The notes under the pieces were generated by a model that worked only from the letters and a program-made list of their open reading frames with translations, searched no databases and was not told the origin of the DNA. The position numbers and the translations under genes are program-made. Positions 37,745 to 45,326 of a DNA stretch of 64,000 bases are shown here, one piece after another (position 1 is the stretch's first letter; every line of letters starts with the position of its first letter). The stretch is from Pseudomonas sp. S06B 330 (GTDB lineage: Bacteria > Pseudomonadota > Gammaproteobacteria > Pseudomonadales > Pseudomonadaceae). Location: NCBI RefSeq assembly GCF_002845275.2, contig NZ_CP088149.1, positions 4,398,501 through 4,462,500 of the forward strand, given 5' to 3'.

Positions 37745-38067
37745 GTTCTGCATGAAAAGAGCTGTCGCAGACACCGCATGGAACACGCCAGCGAAGCCAT
37801 GGCGGCATAGCTTTTCGCGAGCTTGTCGAAGCGCATCACCATCCGACGGTTCTCCTTCTGCCAGCCGAACATGCGCTCGATGATGTTGCGCTGCCGGTAT
37901 TTGGAGTGATCAAACAGCCTCGGTAAACCTGGCTTAGGTTTGCGCCTCATCGAACGCAGCGGGATGACGGGTTGCATTCGACACTGGTCGCAATAACGGC
38001 GTAACGCCTTGGCGTCATAGCCCTTGTCGGCGAGCAACCATTTGCAGCAGTGCGTAGCTGATGTCAC
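37741..38067 (-). pseudogene. IS5-type transposase, C-terminal fragment
   Basis: Only the last part of a DDE transposase remains, about 95-108 residues: LLADKGYDAKALRRYC, then NIIERMFGWQKENRRMVMRF with the catalytic Glu, then KSYAAMASLACSMRCL. The N-terminal half with the first Asp is missing; the sequence before it does not translate to transposase. The stop lies at the end of the adhesin frame. I could not find a matching inverted repeat on the far side, so the element is dead. Confidence 0.8.
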
Positions 38068-38413
38068 TGGCTTGACCGCCAGAGAGGAGGAAACGCTACG
38101 GTGTCCCGTTAGCGTCGCAGAGCCTGTGGATTTATGCCGTCGAGCTAAGCGGTCGCTTAGGTAGAGGCGGCGATTGGGTTTCTCGGGATTTCGTACAGAG
38201 CTTAAATAGACTGATCAGCAGCGTAGCTGCTTCCAATTATTTGCAAAAATACAACAGCACATTGAATTATTAACAGCATCAAACTGAAGCAGGTATTTGG
38301 GGCTATTACCAACACAAAAAAGCAGCTTGCTAAATAGCGAAGCTGCTTTGTGAACTACTCGCTTATCTCGCTAGTACTACGTTCCCTATCACCGAAAAAC
38401 GTAGCACGCTCGA
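38068..38413. other. Degraded region with terminator
   Basis: About 346 bases between the transposase fragment and a lipoprotein gene. The first part is GC-rich and may be IS-derived but has no open frame; from about 38200 it turns AT-rich. It ends with a 10-bp hairpin, AAAGCAGCTT (38319-38328) and AAGCTGCTTT (38340-38349), a likely terminator for the lipoprotein gene. Confidence 0.5.
38319..38349 (-). terminator. Terminator after lipoprotein gene
   Basis: Perfect 10-bp arms with an 11-base loop, preceded on the plus strand by a run of A, which gives a U-tract on the minus strand. It lies 65 bases past the lipoprotein stop. Confidence 0.7.
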
Positions 38414-38848
38414 TTAACGAATACTGCGGATGTTACCTTTGCTGCCCTTAACGGTGACAGAAACCTTCTTGAAGACAAAGTAGTTTTCTTCACTGATTTC
38501 ATAGCGTGGCGCTACGATCAAGTCAGCGTTAGAAGCCTTGACAGCCTTGTAAGCGGCAGCCGATTTGACCGCGCTGATCGGGTCCAGCATGCCCAGGGCA
38601 CCGCCACTTTCACCGCCATAGCTCACGCCATCGGCAAACTCGGTGTCACCGCCGAACTTGAACACACCGAACAAGATGTTGACCGAGGACTGACCGGAGA
38701 TCGCTTCGCCTACTGCAACATCAGCCTTCAGATCAGCCTTAACTTGGCTGTCGATAGGAGAGGACGGTTGGCTGATGTTATAGCTGGTGCAACCGCTGGC
38801 TGCAGCAATGAGCGTCGACAGGGCGAGCAACTTGAAAACCTTGTTCAC
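38414..38848 (-). CDS. Predicted lipoprotein of unknown function
   Basis: A 144-residue protein with a lipoprotein signal: VNKVFKLLALSTLIAAASGC, lipobox ASGC. The mature part is rich in Ala, Gly and Ser with KADLKADVAVGEAISGQS and a C-terminal beta region (YFVFKKVSVTVKG). It may form a small TRL-like domain. I prefer the GTG at 38848 because AAGGAAAGG is just upstream; an ATG six codons earlier has no ribosome site. Three 22-bp tandem repeats lie upstream. Confidence 0.65.
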   Translation of the reverse strand: MNKVFKLLALSTLIAAASGCTSYNISQPSSPIDSQVKADLKADVAVGEAISGQSSVNILFGVFKFGGDTEFADGVSYGGESGGALGMLDPISAVKSAAAYKAVKASNADLIVAPRYEISEENYFVFKKVSVTVKGSKGNIRSIR

Positions 38849-38960
38849 AAACCTTTCCTTATGCATTGTCAGAGAGAGGCACTTATGCAAATGCCCTTTC
38901 CCACATTTTTTGTGGGCCTTTAACAATAACAACGCTCATTCTGACAAAAAATAGGAAAGT

Positions 38961-39026
38961 TCTGAAACTTGCGGTAGAAAATTCTGAAGCCTGCCATAGA
39001 AAATTCTGAAGCTTGCCGTAAAAGGA
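38961..39026. repeat. Three 22-bp tandem repeats
   Basis: Three head-to-tail units of 22 bases: 38961-38982, 38983-39004 and 39005-39026, each starting TCTGAA and containing a CTTGC-like core. The first two agree at most positions; the third has decayed at its end. They lie about 115 bases upstream of the lipoprotein start, so they could be an iterated regulator site. Confidence 0.7.
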
Positions 39027-39090
39027 TTTTAAAATTAATTGAAGAACCTGCGCAGGGTTTCATGCACAACAACTAAAACGGCCAGAAAAC

Positions 39091-39126
39091 AAAAAACCCC
39101 TGAAGCCAGGGCTTCAGGGGTTTTTT
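39091..39126. terminator. Strong terminator, original end of tRNA-Ser transcript
   Basis: Perfect 17-bp arms, AAAAAACCCCTGAAGCC (39091-39107) and GGCTTCAGGGGTTTTTT (39110-39126), with a 2-base loop. It lies next to the displaced 3' end of tRNA-Ser, so before integration it was very likely the tRNA terminator on the minus strand. Confidence 0.85.
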
Positions 39127-39130
39127 GATG

Positions 39131-39158
39131 TATGGCGGAGAGATAGGGATTTGAACCC
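39131..39158. repeat. attL: duplicated 3' end of tRNA-Ser
   Basis: A 28-base exact copy of 46263-46290. It covers the 3' part of tRNA-Ser(CGA) including CCA and the T-arm, and the match ends where the real gene continues. It is the left boundary of the integrated element. Confidence 0.9.
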
Positions 39159-39249
39159 GCCCTGATCGCCCCGCAGACCGCCACAGGCCAGCAAACGCGG
39201 CTATTCTTGATTGGCGCATGGCCCGCTTGGGCCCGTTGCGGCCTGGTAC

Positions 39250-39270
39250 TTGCCCTAAATGTGCCCTAAA
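39250..39270. other. Candidate left arm-type integrase sites
   Basis: Two copies of GCCCTAAA in direct repeat (TTGCCCTAAATGTGCCCTAAA), 92 bases inside attL. A matching pair sits at the other end of the element at 46176. Tyrosine integrases with N-terminal arm-binding domains use such repeats; the assignment is inference. Confidence 0.45.
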
Positions 39271-39306
39271 TATCTGCTCCCTCTCGAAGCCTTCAGGACA
39301 TCACAC

Positions 39307-39513
39307 ATGGACGAGAATGCGACCATTACTGCCGATACATTGGAACTGCTGATGATGAACCAAACCGCCATCAGAGCGGCGATGGAAGAGGTATCGCTCT
39401 GGGTCAGTCAGCGTGGCTCGACTCAAATCCACGATAACGTGATGGTGGCCCTCACAACGCTGGACACGCATAGCGAAGCGATCTGCCGTGGGATAGAACG
39501 CTTGCGGTCTTAA
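39307..39513 (+). CDS. Small hypothetical protein of the element
   Basis: A 68-residue soluble, acidic, helical protein starting MDENATITADTLELLMMNQT. I recognise no family. The ATG at 39307 is preferred over an upstream frame start because AGGACATCACAC precedes it. It is the first gene inside the left boundary. Confidence 0.5.
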   Translation: MDENATITADTLELLMMNQTAIRAAMEEVSLWVSQRGSTQIHDNVMVALTTLDTHSEAICRGIERLRS

Positions 39514-39795
39514 ATCTGCCGGAGCTGCTCGGCATGCGGAAGCGCCCTCAGTCTTACCGAGCGCCTCGAACCAAAATTTGGCAGCGGAAATGATCCGAGC
39601 AATGATGGATAGGGGGACTCATGGCACAGCCCTCGATTCAAAAGGGGTTTAACCAAAACTATATGTTCGCGTACCATTTATTTACCATTCAGTCTTCCTT
39701 AAAGGCTTCAACGGACAAATTTTTATCGCCCGCTCCGACTAAATCTTCTCAACATCGCTTACCCTAGAAAACACCAGCCCCACACCTCAAGAAAC

Positions 39796-40374
39796 TTATT
39801 TAATTCCTTTTAGTATAGAGATAATTATTGCGGAAAGCACTTCGACGGCCTCGTGAGCGCCAAACCCTTCAGCCATCAAGGTCCTAGCAACTTCTTCGAT
39901 TGCTCCGTAAATCGCGATTACATTTAAACGATTTTTTACTTCTGACCCAGATAGAAAACTCCCAAAAACCTCTAAATATGCCTCAACAAAGAAATCTCGT
40001 ATACGAAACCGAATATCTTGATGATCTGGATATGCCAGCAGTGCAGACACAACCGATTCGTACTGGGGGCCGCAAAGACTGACGCACGCCATGTACGAAT
40101 CAGCCACCGCATAAGCTGCACATTCCAGAGTTCGTTTGCCAGAAACCATAGTAGCTTGTGTTGCGACGATGACCTGCTCGTCGTAACGCCTGTAGAGCTG
40201 TACAAGCAGTCCCTCTCGCGATGAAAAGTGGTCGTAGGTCAATGCCTTTGTTACCCCCGCTTTTTCCGCAAGAGTAATCAGCGTCAATGCGTCTGTACCT
40301 TCTGTCCTGACAATTTCTTCAGCGGTTGATAGAAGTTGTTCTCGCCTGTCATCTTTCGATAAACGCTTAGCCAT
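39796..40374 (-). CDS. TetR-family regulator
   Basis: A 192-residue TetR-type repressor. The N-terminal helix-turn-helix is EEIVRTEGTDALTLITLAEK, then AGVTKALTYDHFSSREGLL. The ligand domain is unlike any I can name. It lies 38 bases downstream of the flavoprotein gene on the same strand, so the two probably form one transcript that represses itself through the iterated operator at 41853. Confidence 0.85.
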   Translation of the reverse strand: MAKRLSKDDRREQLLSTAEEIVRTEGTDALTLITLAEKAGVTKALTYDHFSSREGLLVQLYRRYDEQVIVATQATMVSGKRTLECAAYAVADSYMACVSLCGPQYESVVSALLAYPDHQDIRFRIRDFFVEAYLEVFGSFLSGSEVKNRLNVIAIYGAIEEVARTLMAEGFGAHEAVEVLSAIIISILKGIK

Positions 40375-40412
40375 ACCCTCCCCTTTTTTAATCCCGAACG
40401 GCCATGAAATGT

Positions 40413-41774
40413 TCAGACATTATTGTAATGTCCATAAGCATCCAAACTCATATACAGCAAAATTTCGCTATACCCTGGGTACGGATGAATAACTTCCTGT
40501 AGCTTCTGGAAAGGGATGCGCTGTTGCTTCATGACCTGCAGTTCGCCCAGCAGTTCACAGGCACGCTCGCCCAGAATACTGGCGCCCAAAATCTCCCCCT
40601 TTGCATCGCATATAACCTTAGCCATCCCAACGGTTTTCTGGTCAACTACTGCGCGATCAAGCTCCGAATACTGTGTGACGAATACCGTTATGTTATCTCC
40701 ATACATGAGTCGCGCGTCCGCCTCCATTAAGCCGCAATGCGCCAATTCAGGCTCGGTAAACGTACACCAAGCCACCCCACCAAGATCAATAGGTTTTTTT
40801 TTGCCGCTTCCAAAGAGGTTACGGATCAGGCCGCGTGCTTGGTAGCCAGCTGTATGCGAAAAAAGATATGGGCCGACCACATCACCAACTGCGTAAGTCC
40901 GTTGCGCCGTTGTTTCGCAGAATTCATTGACCTTGATTCCCTTGCCATCGTAATCAACACCTATCACATTCAAATTGATCGTAGCAGTGTTAGGTTTTCT
41001 GCCCAAAGCGAGCAGGAGAGCCTCTCCGCGAATTTCATCCGTTTGCTCCCCATGCGTCACAGTCAATATGACTTCAGACCCATGCTGCTGAACGTGCTCT
41101 ACCGCACAATTTGTATAGACTTCTACGCCTTCCTCTGTTAGCAACTGCTGCACCGCCGCAGCAAACTCGTGCTCCTCGCGAGGGAGTACTGATGCGGCGC
41201 GATCCACAAGCTTGACCTTGACGCCTAGGCGCTGCATTGCTTGGGATAGCTCGACCCCGATCGCACCGGCTCCTAGGATAATCAAACTTTTCGGCAGCGA
41301 TTCAAGCTGAAAGACGTTCTCATTAGTGAGATACGAAACAGTATCTAGACCACATATATCGGGCACGATAGGGGATGAACCTGTGGCGATCACAATGTGC
41401 TCAGCATGCACAGTCTGCCCATCTACATCTAGCGTGTGAAGACCGGTGAATTGTGCAGTCCCACACAAGTATTCGATACCGGCACTTTCCAGCAACGGAA
41501 CGGTTTCCGCTTGATGGGCTTGTTCGATGAGCGCTCTTACCTTGCCCATGATTGCAGCGCTATCCACGCTGACGTGACCGAACCGCTGTGCCACCTTCAC
41601 ATCTTTAGCAATCTGGATGAGCGCCTTGCTGGGTATGCACCCAGCCCATGTGCACTCTCCGCCAGGATTGTGCTTTTCAATGAGGATGACACGCTTGCCT
41701 ACGGCGGCAGCGCTCAGGGCCGCGTTCAGCCCACCGGCTCCGGCACCGATGATCGCCAAATCGTACTTTTGCAT
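40413..41774 (-). CDS. Flavoprotein disulfide reductase
   Basis: A 453-residue FAD/NAD(P)-binding class I disulfide oxidoreductase. The FAD motif is AIIGAGAGGLNAALSAAA; the redox-active pair is in GGECTWAGCIPSKAL (Cys41 and Cys46). The second Rossmann motif is LIILGAGAIGVELSQAM, and the dimer domain is C-terminal. The His that acts as acid/base in lipoamide dehydrogenase is replaced by Tyr (IHPYPGYSE, about 432), as in mercuric-reductase-like proteins, so it is not a pyruvate dehydrogenase E3. The ATG at 41774 follows AAGGAAATAACA. Confidence 0.87.
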   Translation of the reverse strand: MQKYDLAIIGAGAGGLNAALSAAAVGKRVILIEKHNPGGECTWAGCIPSKALIQIAKDVKVAQRFGHVSVDSAAIMGKVRALIEQAHQAETVPLLESAGIEYLCGTAQFTGLHTLDVDGQTVHAEHIVIATGSSPIVPDICGLDTVSYLTNENVFQLESLPKSLIILGAGAIGVELSQAMQRLGVKVKLVDRAASVLPREEHEFAAAVQQLLTEEGVEVYTNCAVEHVQQHGSEVILTVTHGEQTDEIRGEALLLALGRKPNTATINLNVIGVDYDGKGIKVNEFCETTAQRTYAVGDVVGPYLFSHTAGYQARGLIRNLFGSGKKKPIDLGGVAWCTFTEPELAHCGLMEADARLMYGDNITVFVTQYSELDRAVVDQKTVGMAKVICDAKGEILGASILGERACELLGELQVMKQQRIPFQKLQEVIHPYPGYSEILLYMSLDAYGHYNNV

Positions 41775-41852
41775 TGTTATTTCCTTCTGTAGAGCGAGTG
41801 TGGAGGTTGTTCTTGCCTTGTCGAGGACGAGCATGAAGAAGGAGCTTCGCAA

Positions 41853-41894
41853 AGTTACCTTTAGTAAGTTACCAATGGTAGGTTACCTTCCGAA
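41853..41894. promoter_or_regulatory. Iterated 14-bp operator candidate
   Basis: GTTACC occurs three times at exact 14-base spacing (41854, 41868, 41882), inside 14-base units AGTTACCTTTAGTA, AGTTACCAATGGTA and GGTTACCTTCCGAA. The middle unit contains the dyad TACC-AAT-GGTA (41870-41880). It lies about 80-120 bases upstream of the flavoprotein start and is the likely binding site of the downstream TetR protein. Confidence 0.6.
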
Positions 41895-42074
41895 AGTTCT
41901 GCAAGCAACAAAAACCTTTCGCTTGTCTGTGGACTAGGAAAATTAGGTAACTGAGCGGCAGGAGAGCGACTCGATACCCGGAACATCTTGAATCGGGAAT
42001 TAGATGCTCCGGCGCCTAGCCAGATGTGAGATACCAACATCACCCATGTCTGGGCCCAGGGGCCACGGAATTGC

Positions 42075-42215
42075 CTAGCTGTCATGCTGGATCTTTGTAG
42101 GCGCCGAGTGATGGGTTGGGCCTTGTTCGCCGCGCTTTGTGCACGGAGCAGGAGCCTCGGCTGGACTTGCAGGAAGGGTCTGCGGGTTCGGTGGGCCGAA
42201 CGGATGTTGACGCAT
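42075..42215 (-). CDS. Possible small gene after Rz
   Basis: A 46-codon frame, MRQHPFGPPNPQTLPASPAE and onward, with AAGGAG 12 bases before the ATG and only 24 bases after the Rz stop. It is Pro- and Ala-rich without a recognised domain. It may be a small late phage gene or chance. Confidence 0.3.
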   Translation of the reverse strand: MRQHPFGPPNPQTLPASPAEAPAPCTKRGEQGPTHHSAPTKIQHDS

Positions 42216-42239
42216 CCACTCGGCCCGCTCCTTTTCAAC

Positions 42240-42755
42240 TCAGCGTGTGATTGCTCGCACGTAGGCCTGACAGGCCTTTAGGGCAATCAATCCTTGGTCG
42301 CCATGGTCGGTGATGCTGATAATTCGTCGAGCATGCGCTGGGTCAAGTTGGGCTCGTACGGCACCATGAACCACGCCGCCGCTGCCGGTGGTGGCTGGCA
42401 GCCCACTGCCACTACACGTGGCGGTACTGTCGAGTAGGACTGACAGCCGGAGATCAGCAGTAGCAAGGCGGTCACGCAAGCGGGCTTGAGTCTGTTGGGC
42501 ATCGCGTAATTCCTGATAGTGGGTCTGATCATTCGCCTGCAGGCGATCCTCCAGCGCTCGGCGCTGGGTCTGCTCGCTCTCCTGCCAATCGATCACCGCC
42601 GTGGCGGCAAGCTCTCGCTCCGTCTGGTAGGCGCTGGACTGGTCGGCGAGTTCCTTTTGGTAGTGGTTGGCCTGCCATGCCCAGGCGCCTCGGGCGCCGA
42701 CGTATACACCGAGCAGCAGTGCAACGACCGCCAACCGCCAGCCTTGAGCGCTCAC
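42240..42755 (-). CDS. Phage i-spanin Rz
   Basis: A 171-residue inner-membrane spanin. One N-terminal membrane anchor (LAVVALLLGVYVGARGAWAW) is followed by a long coiled-coil periplasmic part (ELADQSSAYQTERELAATAV, then LRDAQQTQARLRDRL). With Rz1 it breaches the outer membrane in phage lysis. Its ATG overlaps the GH19 stop by four bases. Rz1 is nested within it in another frame. Confidence 0.85.
   Translation of the reverse strand: MSAQGWRLAVVALLLGVYVGARGAWAWQANHYQKELADQSSAYQTERELAATAVIDWQESEQTQRRALEDRLQANDQTHYQELRDAQQTQARLRDRLATADLRLSVLLDSTATCSGSGLPATTGSGGVVHGAVRAQLDPAHARRIISITDHGDQGLIALKACQAYVRAITR
42287..42502 (-). CDS. Phage o-spanin Rz1, nested in Rz
   Basis: A 71-residue lipoprotein encoded wholly inside Rz in a different frame. 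The signal is MPNRLKPACVTALLLLISGC with lipobox ISGC; the mature part is Pro-rich (VPPRVVAVGCQPPPAAAAW), as in Rz1 proteins. The nested arrangement is classical for phage lysis cassettes. Confidence 0.8.
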   Translation of the reverse strand: MPNRLKPACVTALLLLISGCQSYSTVPPRVVAVGCQPPPAAAAWFMVPYEPNLTQRMLDELSASPTMATKD

Positions 42756-43219
42756 TGCAGCACCTCAAGCGCTAGTTTATAAAGCGCCTCGCGATCCTCC
42801 AGGCCATTGGTACCGCCATTGATACGTTTGGTGATGGTGAGGAAGTCGCCCTTATCGGCCAGGGTGTTCAGACCGGCGCGATGCCAGAACCAACCCGCCG
42901 ACATCGAGGCATACACCGGCTGCTCCAGCAGTTCAGGGGTGGCAAGCAATCGGCTGTCGCCGAACAAAGCCTCACTGCAGGCCTCATAGTTAGCCCGCCC
43001 GGTTACTTGAATCAGCCCCCGACCGCGATACTTTTGCCCGTCGCCATCAGCCTCGGGGGTGTTGCCCAGGCGCTGGGCAAGTTTGCCGGTGTCGTACTTG
43101 GCCAGGTAGGCATCCCCACCCAGCTCGCGGACATAACGGAACTGGCCGGACTCATGACCGATCTGGGCGATGAAAGCAGCCATGCGCAGACGGGTGGGCG
43201 TTGAAACGGCTTTTACCAT
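42752..43219 (-). CDS. GH19 endolysin, N-terminus truncated
   Basis: A chitinase class I (GH19) fold lysin that cuts peptidoglycan. The catalytic region is AAFIAQIGHESGQF with Glu, then KYRGRGLIQVTGRANYE and a C-terminal SAGWFWHRAGLNTLAD. From the ATG at 43219 it has 155 residues, while intact relatives are near 180-210; the usual first helices are absent and no good ribosome site precedes the start. It is probably cut at its 5' end by the deletion that brought in the primase remnant, but the catalytic core is complete. Confidence 0.78.
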   Translation of the reverse strand: MVKAVSTPTRLRMAAFIAQIGHESGQFRYVRELGGDAYLAKYDTGKLAQRLGNTPEADGDGQKYRGRGLIQVTGRANYEACSEALFGDSRLLATPELLEQPVYASMSAGWFWHRAGLNTLADKGDFLTITKRINGGTNGLEDREALYKLALEVLQ

Positions 43220-43790
43220 CGAGCAGCGCCTGCAGGCCGGTACGGGTTCCGTCGGCCAAGACGCCGCCGATGATGGCCGAGGTTTGCTCGGCAGCGTCCT
43301 CAAGCTTGGCCACGCCGCAGGCAACAATCACCGCCTTACCCTCTACCAAGGCAAACCGCTGAAAGATCCGCTCTGCCGTCCAGCCACTCCCCCCGCCCCC
43401 CTCTGGAGCAGGAGCCCCGCCAGCATCAGCGGGCTCTGCCAGGGATGGGGTGTGGGGAAGGTCAACACATTGGTTTGGTACCACCAGTTGCGCCACAGCC
43501 TCAAGCTGCCCACGCACCACATCAAGACCTTGCTCGATGTGCAAATCATTCCAATCCCTGGACATCAAGCAGCCTCCCCAAAATTCGGAAACGCGGCAAT
43601 ACCGCCGACTTCGAGAGCGGCGGCTTCAGCCTTGGTGCGCCCCGGGTTACCAGGTGCGCTCGGGTCATCATCACCCGCTACCACGATCGGTACGCCCGGG
43701 TACGCGGCACGCATTGCGTTTGTCACCTTGACCAGGTTGCCCGAGTCGACTGCCATAGCCACCGGCCAACCAGTGGCCAGCCGAGAAAAC
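43220..43790 (-). pseudogene. Phage Toprim primase remnant, frameshifted
   Basis: The frame ending at 43565 contains a clear Toprim segment: PIVVAGDDDPSAPGNPGRTK with the DxD-type acidic cluster, ending AAFPNFGEAA. The reading then continues in another frame from 43566 as SRDWNDLHIEQGLDVVRGQL, exactly the following primase helix; the switch occurs at the TGATG overlap. Downstream the homology fades before the GH19 core. Both helicase and N-terminal zinc parts are gone. It is a deletion and frameshift relic of a phage replication gene. Confidence 0.7.
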
Positions 43791-43798
43791 TGCAACTC

Positions 43799-43987
43799 TT
43801 GATTACCCCTTCTACATGGATACGTAAAGAGCTGCTTTTCCCTGTATTTGGACTGAGCACCGAGGCAGTACGAAAATATCGAGACCGTGGTATCTGGCTG
43901 GAGGAAAAGCAATGGCGTGTCGATCCAGCCAACGTCATTGTTTACAACCGGGTTGAGATTGAAAGATGGATGGCGGGTCATCCATGA
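43799..43987 (+). CDS. Excisionase-like protein
   Basis: A 62-residue protein, with a TTG start inferred. STWIRKELLFPVFGLSTEAV, then YRDRGIWLEEKQWRVDPANV and IERWMAGHP, looks like the winged-helix excisionases found next to Pseudomonas phage integrases. Its stop overlaps the integrase start (ATGA), so the pair are coupled. The start codon is uncertain because no ATG fits before the conserved part. Confidence 0.65.
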   Translation: MITPSTWIRKELLFPVFGLSTEAVRKYRDRGIWLEEKQWRVDPANVIVYNRVEIERWMAGHP

Positions 43988-45246
43988 CAGCGAAGCTGCC
44001 ACCAGGTGTCGATGCGCTGCCCCCGGGCGTCGACATCAACGGCAACCAACTACGGGTCGCCTTCATGTACGAAGGCCAACGGCGGCGAGAGCCCCTGCGC
44101 AATGTCGCCAAGATAAACAAAGCGGCAATCGCATATGCGGATAACAAGCGCAGGACAATTCTTGCCGAAATCCGGGAGGGCCGCTTTGATTATGCGGCCC
44201 ACTTCCCCGACTCAAGCTGGCTCAAGGCACGCATTGAAGAACAGGTACAACCTGAGAAACGCACAGTTGCAGAAGGCATAAAACGGTGGCTGGATGTTCA
44301 AAAAGTCAGACGTGCCAACAGCACATTCATTAACTATAAAAGCAAGTCAAAGCATGTAATAAAAAAATTTGGCGACCGTACCATATCAAGCATTTCAAAG
44401 AGCGACATTGAATTATTCCAAGCAGAACTACTGACTTCAGGGCTGAGCCCCAAAACGGTTAATGACATCTTCACTATCGTGCGCGGGGTATGGGCGGACG
44501 CATTCAGCGACGAGATCATAAAATCCGATCCTATGGCGCGTATCGAGAACATTCAGTCTGATGCCGACGTTGAGTTTGCCGATCCATTCACCCGCAGCGA
44601 AATAGATCGTGTTGCAGAGGCAGACCCTGAGCGCACGCCAGACAGTCGGATGATCGTCTTCAACTGCTGGGCCGGTCTGTCTCTGTCCGAGCTGATCGCG
44701 ACGGCAGTCGAGGATGTCGACCTGGTGGCCGGCACCATCACCATCCGCCGAGCTCTGGTCACTGGAGAGTTCAAGGTACCTAAGGAGCGCGCACGAATCC
44801 GCACTGTAGAGCTGATTACACCGGCCCTAGAACTGATGACCGCCATCGTGGGCGAAGCGGCATTGACTGAGCCGACGCACATCACTGTCGTCCAGCGGGA
44901 CAACATCACCAAGAAGCATGAGCGCGTGCGCTTCCTGTTCCGCAGCTCATCAAGCGGCCTGCTGTGGAACGGTAAGACCGTCAGCAACTGGTTCACCGCT
45001 CACCTTGAAAAAGCAGGCATCCGTCATCGGGGAGCAAACCAGGCACGCCACACATTCGCGAGTCAGGCACTGTCGAGCTATGTACCAATTGAGTGGGTAG
45101 CCCGCCAACTGGGACATAGCGACACAACAATGGTGCGCAAACACTATGGCAGGTGGGTCTCAAAAGACACCAAGAGTATGGCGGAGATTGTTTCAAAGAT
45201 GATGGGATTCGGGGGAGGACTGAATCCCGAGTTAAAAGAGAACTAA
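43984..45246 (+). CDS. Tyrosine integrase
   Basis: A 420-residue site-specific recombinase. The N-terminal part (LPPGVDINGNQLRVAFMYEG) fits a DUF3596-type arm-binding domain, then a SAM-like core-binding domain (about 92-190), then the catalytic domain. His378 and nucleophile Tyr388 are seen in LGHSDTTMVRKHYGRW, and Arg355 in QARHTFAS. The first catalytic Arg, expected in a GLRxSE motif, is Ser233 (GLSLSE), and the box II His is Asn352. It is close to the tRNA end, as expected for the element's integrase. Confidence 0.9.
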   Translation: MTAKLPPGVDALPPGVDINGNQLRVAFMYEGQRRREPLRNVAKINKAAIAYADNKRRTILAEIREGRFDYAAHFPDSSWLKARIEEQVQPEKRTVAEGIKRWLDVQKVRRANSTFINYKSKSKHVIKKFGDRTISSISKSDIELFQAELLTSGLSPKTVNDIFTIVRGVWADAFSDEIIKSDPMARIENIQSDADVEFADPFTRSEIDRVAEADPERTPDSRMIVFNCWAGLSLSELIATAVEDVDLVAGTITIRRALVTGEFKVPKERARIRTVELITPALELMTAIVGEAALTEPTHITVVQRDNITKKHERVRFLFRSSSSGLLWNGKTVSNWFTAHLEKAGIRHRGANQARHTFASQALSSYVPIEWVARQLGHSDTTMVRKHYGRWVSKDTKSMAEIVSKMMGFGGGLNPELKEN

Positions 45247-45280
45247 CACCGACCTGCCCGTAACATGCCCCAGAAACGAC

Positions 45281-45305
45281 GAAGCCCCCGGACTCCGGGG
45301 GCTTC
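45281..45305. terminator. Terminator between integrase and HslV-like gene
   Basis: Perfect 11-bp arms GAAGCCCCCGG (45281-45291) and CCGGGGGCTTC (45295-45305), loop ACT. It serves the convergent integrase and HslV-like genes. It has no long T-run. Confidence 0.75.
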
Positions 45306-45326
45306 GGGCGCTACGCTGAATAAACC

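Larger units (their letters stand above)
41775..42239. other. Promoter region of the flavoprotein gene and spacer
   Basis: A 465-base stretch between the flavoprotein start and the Rz stop. It holds the iterated operator candidate at 41853-41894 and, further right, a possible 46-codon gene at 42075-42215. Otherwise I see no structure. Confidence 0.5.

Noticed and set aside
37741-38067. Complete IS5-family insertion sequence
   Set aside because: The transposase lacks its N-terminal half, and I found no pair of terminal inverted repeats or target duplication.
38961-39026. CRISPR array
   Set aside because: Units are contiguous 22-mers without spacers, and no cas gene is in the window.
39131-39158. 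A second tRNA-Ser gene at the left end
   Set aside because: Only the 3' part (T-arm, acceptor 3' strand and CCA) is present; anticodon and D-arm are absent. It is an att duplicate.
40413-41774. Lipoamide dehydrogenase (E3)
   Set aside because: Catalytic His replaced by Tyr and no dehydrogenase complex genes nearby; the mercuric-reductase-like group is a better fit.
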